Positions 62,271 to 64,000 of a DNA stretch of 64,000 bases are shown here, piece by piece. Position 1 is the first letter of the stretch; the number at the start of each line of letters is the position of its first letter. Origin of the DNA: Microbacterium sp. JZ31 (GTDB lineage Bacteria > Actinomycetota > Actinomycetes > Actinomycetales > Microbacteriaceae); assembly GCF_016805985.1 (NCBI RefSeq), contig NZ_CP017661.1, forward strand, positions 992,001-1,056,000, in the 5' to 3' direction. Position numbers and translations under genes: made by a program. The notes beneath the pieces are model-generated. The model did no database searches. It worked only from the letters and a program-made list of their open reading frames with translations, and had not been told where the DNA came from.

Positions 62271-63512
62271 ATGAGCGACGAGTCATCCGGCTGCATCGTG
62301 GTGGGAGGCGGTCCCGCGGGCATGATCGTGGGGCTGCTGCTCGCCCGCGCGGGGGTCGATACGACGGTGTTCGAGAAGCACGGCGACTTCCTGCGCGACT
62401 TCCGGGGGGACACGATCCACTGCTCGACGCAGCTGCTGCTCGACGAGCTCGGACTGATGGAGCAGTTCCAGCGCATCCCGTACTCGCGGCTGGAGACCGC
62501 GCGCGTGCCCGCCGCCGACGGCACGCTCGCGACGATCGCCGACTTCCACCGGCTGCGTCATCCGTATCCGTACATCGCGATCGCCCCGCAATGGGACTTC
62601 CTCGACGTGCTGGCGCATGCGGGGCGCAGCGAGCCGCACTTCCACCTGCGGATGCACACCGAGGTGACCGGTCTGATCCGGCGGCGAGACCGGATCAGCG
62701 GGGTCCGCTTCGTCGACCACGCCACGGGGGAGGAGGGTGAGCAGGAGGCCCTGCTCACGATCGCGGCGGACGGCCGCGGGTCCCGGGTGCGACAGCTCGC
62801 CGGGCTCGACGTCCACGAGTTCGGCGCACCGCTGGATGTGCTGTGGTTCCGGATCCCGGTGGGCGACGCCGACAGCCGGCCCGCCGGCATCGGGCAGTCG
62901 CTCACGCCGCGCGGCGCGAACGGCAGACTGCTCGTCCTGATCCCGCGCGGCGACTACGTGCAGGCGGGACTGCTCATCCCCAAGGGTCAGGAGGCCGCGA
63001 TCCGCGCGGAGGGCGTCGAGGCGTTCCGGGCCGCGGTCGCGGCCGCCGTGCCGGAGCTCGCGGCGTCCGCCGCGGCCCTGCGGCTCGAGGACGTGCACGG
63101 GCTCGACGTGCGACTGAACCGCGCGCGGCGCTGGTGGACGCGCGGTCTGCTCTGCATCGGCGACGCCGCCCATGCGATGTCGCCGGTCGCGGGCGTCGGC
63201 GTGAACCTCGCCGTGCAGGACGGGGTCGCGGCGGCGCGGCTGCTCGCCGGGCCGCTGCGCACGGGCCGGATGAGCGATGACCGCGTGGCCGCCGTGCAGC
63301 GCCGTCGCGCGCTGCCCACCGCCGTGACGCAGTTCGCGCAGCGGATCGCGCACCGCGGACTGCGGCGCGCGTTCCGCGTCAAATGGACGCCGATCGTGCC
63401 GAAGCCGCTCGCGCGGCTGCTGCGGGCGCTGCCCGGGCTCGCGGCGATCCCCGCGCGGCTCATCGGCGTCGGCGCGCTGCCCGAGCATGCCCCCGACTTC
63501 GCGCGGCGCTGA
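62271..63512 (+). CDS. FAD-dependent monooxygenase (PHBH-like)
   Basis: Flavoprotein of 413 residues. FAD motif 1 is CIVVGGGPAGMIVGLLLARAG at residues about 8-28 and motif 2 is GDAAHAMSPVAGVGVNLAVQD; the central DGRGSRVRQLAGL matches the DG loop. Family enzymes hydroxylate aromatic or polyketide substrates, but the target here is unknown. A hydrophobic, positively charged C-terminal region follows. The gene ends 5 bp before the convergent YcaQ-like gene. Confidence 0.9.
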   Translation: MSDESSGCIVVGGGPAGMIVGLLLARAGVDTTVFEKHGDFLRDFRGDTIHCSTQLLLDELGLMEQFQRIPYSRLETARVPAADGTLATIADFHRLRHPYPYIAIAPQWDFLDVLAHAGRSEPHFHLRMHTEVTGLIRRRDRISGVRFVDHATGEEGEQEALLTIAADGRGSRVRQLAGLDVHEFGAPLDVLWFRIPVGDADSRPAGIGQSLTPRGANGRLLVLIPRGDYVQAGLLIPKGQEAAIRAEGVEAFRAAVAAAVPELAASAAALRLEDVHGLDVRLNRARRWWTRGLLCIGDAAHAMSPVAGVGVNLAVQDGVAAARLLAGPLRTGRMSDDRVAAVQRRRALPTAVTQFAQRIAHRGLRRAFRVKWTPIVPKPLARLLRALPGLAAIPARLIGVGALPEHAPDFARR

Positions 63513-63517
63513 CCCGG

Positions 63518-64000
63518 TCAGGCGACGTCGAGCCCGGCCTCGGGCTCGGGCTGCGGCTCGACGGCAGGGCGGTCGTGGCGGGCCGCATCCGGCATCACGA
63601 AGGCGAGGTCGGCCGTCGCATCGCCCCACGTCGAGATCGAGATGTGCGCGAGGCCCTGCCACGCCGCGGCCTCGCGCAGCGCCACGGCGACGCGTTCCGC
63701 GGTGATCGCCGGCACCCCGGCCTCCCACCACGCCGACTGCACGCGCAGCGTCGCGGCGGGACGGTCGGCCTTGAGATCGACGCGTCCGACGATGCGGTCG
63801 TCGACGAGCACCGGCAGGGAGTAGTAGCCGAACCGGCGCCGGGGAGCCGGCGTGTAGATCTCGATGCGGTAGTCGAAGCCGAACAGGCGCTCGGCCCGTT
63901 CGCGGAACCAGACGACCGGATCGAACGGCGTCAGCAGTGTCGCGGCATCGATGCGGCGAGGCAGCACCGCATCGCGGTGCACCCATGCCGGCAGCGGGGC
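63518..64000 (-). CDS. YcaQ/AlkX-type winged-helix DNA glycosylase, C-terminal part (5' end outside window)
   Basis: The visible 160 residues include the end of a winged-helix DNA-glycosylase domain of the interstrand-crosslink repair family: PLPAWVHRDAVLPRRIDAAT, LLTPFDPVVWFRERAERLFG, RRRFGYYSLPVLVDDRIVGR and ADLAFVMPDA. Family proteins unhook DNA crosslinks. The frame is open to the window edge; GTG 63982 is internal. Stop at 63518. Confidence 0.8.
   Translation of the reverse strand, partial: APLPAWVHRDAVLPRRIDAATLLTPFDPVVWFRERAERLFGFDYRIEIYTPAPRRRFGYYSLPVLVDDRIVGRVDLKADRPAATLRVQSAWWEAGVPAITAERVAVALREAAAWQGLAHISISTWGDATADLAFVMPDAARHDRPAVEPQPEPEAGLDVA

Overview
This window is high-GC DNA from an actinobacterium. 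GC-rich third codon positions, many GTG starts, Microbacteriaceae-like proteins and gene order, and many start codons sitting 6-7 nt after a -10 hexamer (leaderless transcripts) all fit a Microbacterium-like member of the Microbacteriaceae; the genus is inferred, not proven. It is chromosomal and gene-dense. No insertion sequence, prophage, plasmid functions or CRISPR array was seen, and no stretch over 300 bases lacks a gene.

Layout. 2-4433: gluconate/idonate operon (GntP-type permease cut by the window edge, gluconate 5-dehydrogenase, L-idonate 5-dehydrogenase, gluconokinase). 4464-8775: metG-tatD-rsmA-ispE. 8844-13320: DUF427 protein, four-gene OpuC/ProU-type osmoprotectant ABC transporter, DUF2332 protein. 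13494-18710: LacI-family regulator and a ChvE/GguAB-type multiple-sugar ABC transporter with matching operators. 18792-24641: non-specific endonuclease, DUF222/HNH protein, ABC-F ATPase broken by a frameshift, RecQ-like helicase. 24724-27965: MarR regulator, tRNA-Gln, glmU, prs. 28066-30956: flavin electron-transfer cassette (FMN-binding lipoprotein, frameshifted ApbE, NqrB/RnfD-FNR fusion). 31004-32508: VOC protein and divergent WYL regulator. 32509-38477: two-component system, FAD oxidoreductase, MacB/FtsX-type ABC exporter. 38570-41804: gnd, a 41-residue membrane protein, rplY, pth. 41812-49713: membrane protein, mfd, GNAT, nhaA, mazG, hisS. 49765-55046: NUDIX, APC permease, MFS transporter, CPBP protease, O-methyltransferase. 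55135-60249: eno, divIC/ftsB, DUF501, mycosin-like S8 protease, type II NADH dehydrogenase. 60328-64000: tRNA-Leu(UAA), LemA, NAD-dependent epimerase, FAD monooxygenase, YcaQ-like glycosylase (cut by the window edge).

How the genes work together. The gluconate operon makes 6-phosphogluconate, which Gnd (38570-40051) oxidises. The housekeeping genes metG, tatD, rsmA, ispE, glmU, prs, rplY, pth, mfd, mazG, eno, divIC and DUF501 form the conserved actinobacterial block, interrupted by accessory cassettes. The most striking new signal is regulatory: a direct repeat of CATAGG with an 11-bp period lies upstream of the flavin cassette, of the response-regulator gene and of the MacB-type exporter. 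This suggests one two-component system controls an envelope electron-transfer module and an exporter. Two genes (ABC-F and apbE) each lack a single G, which may be real mutations or assembly errors.
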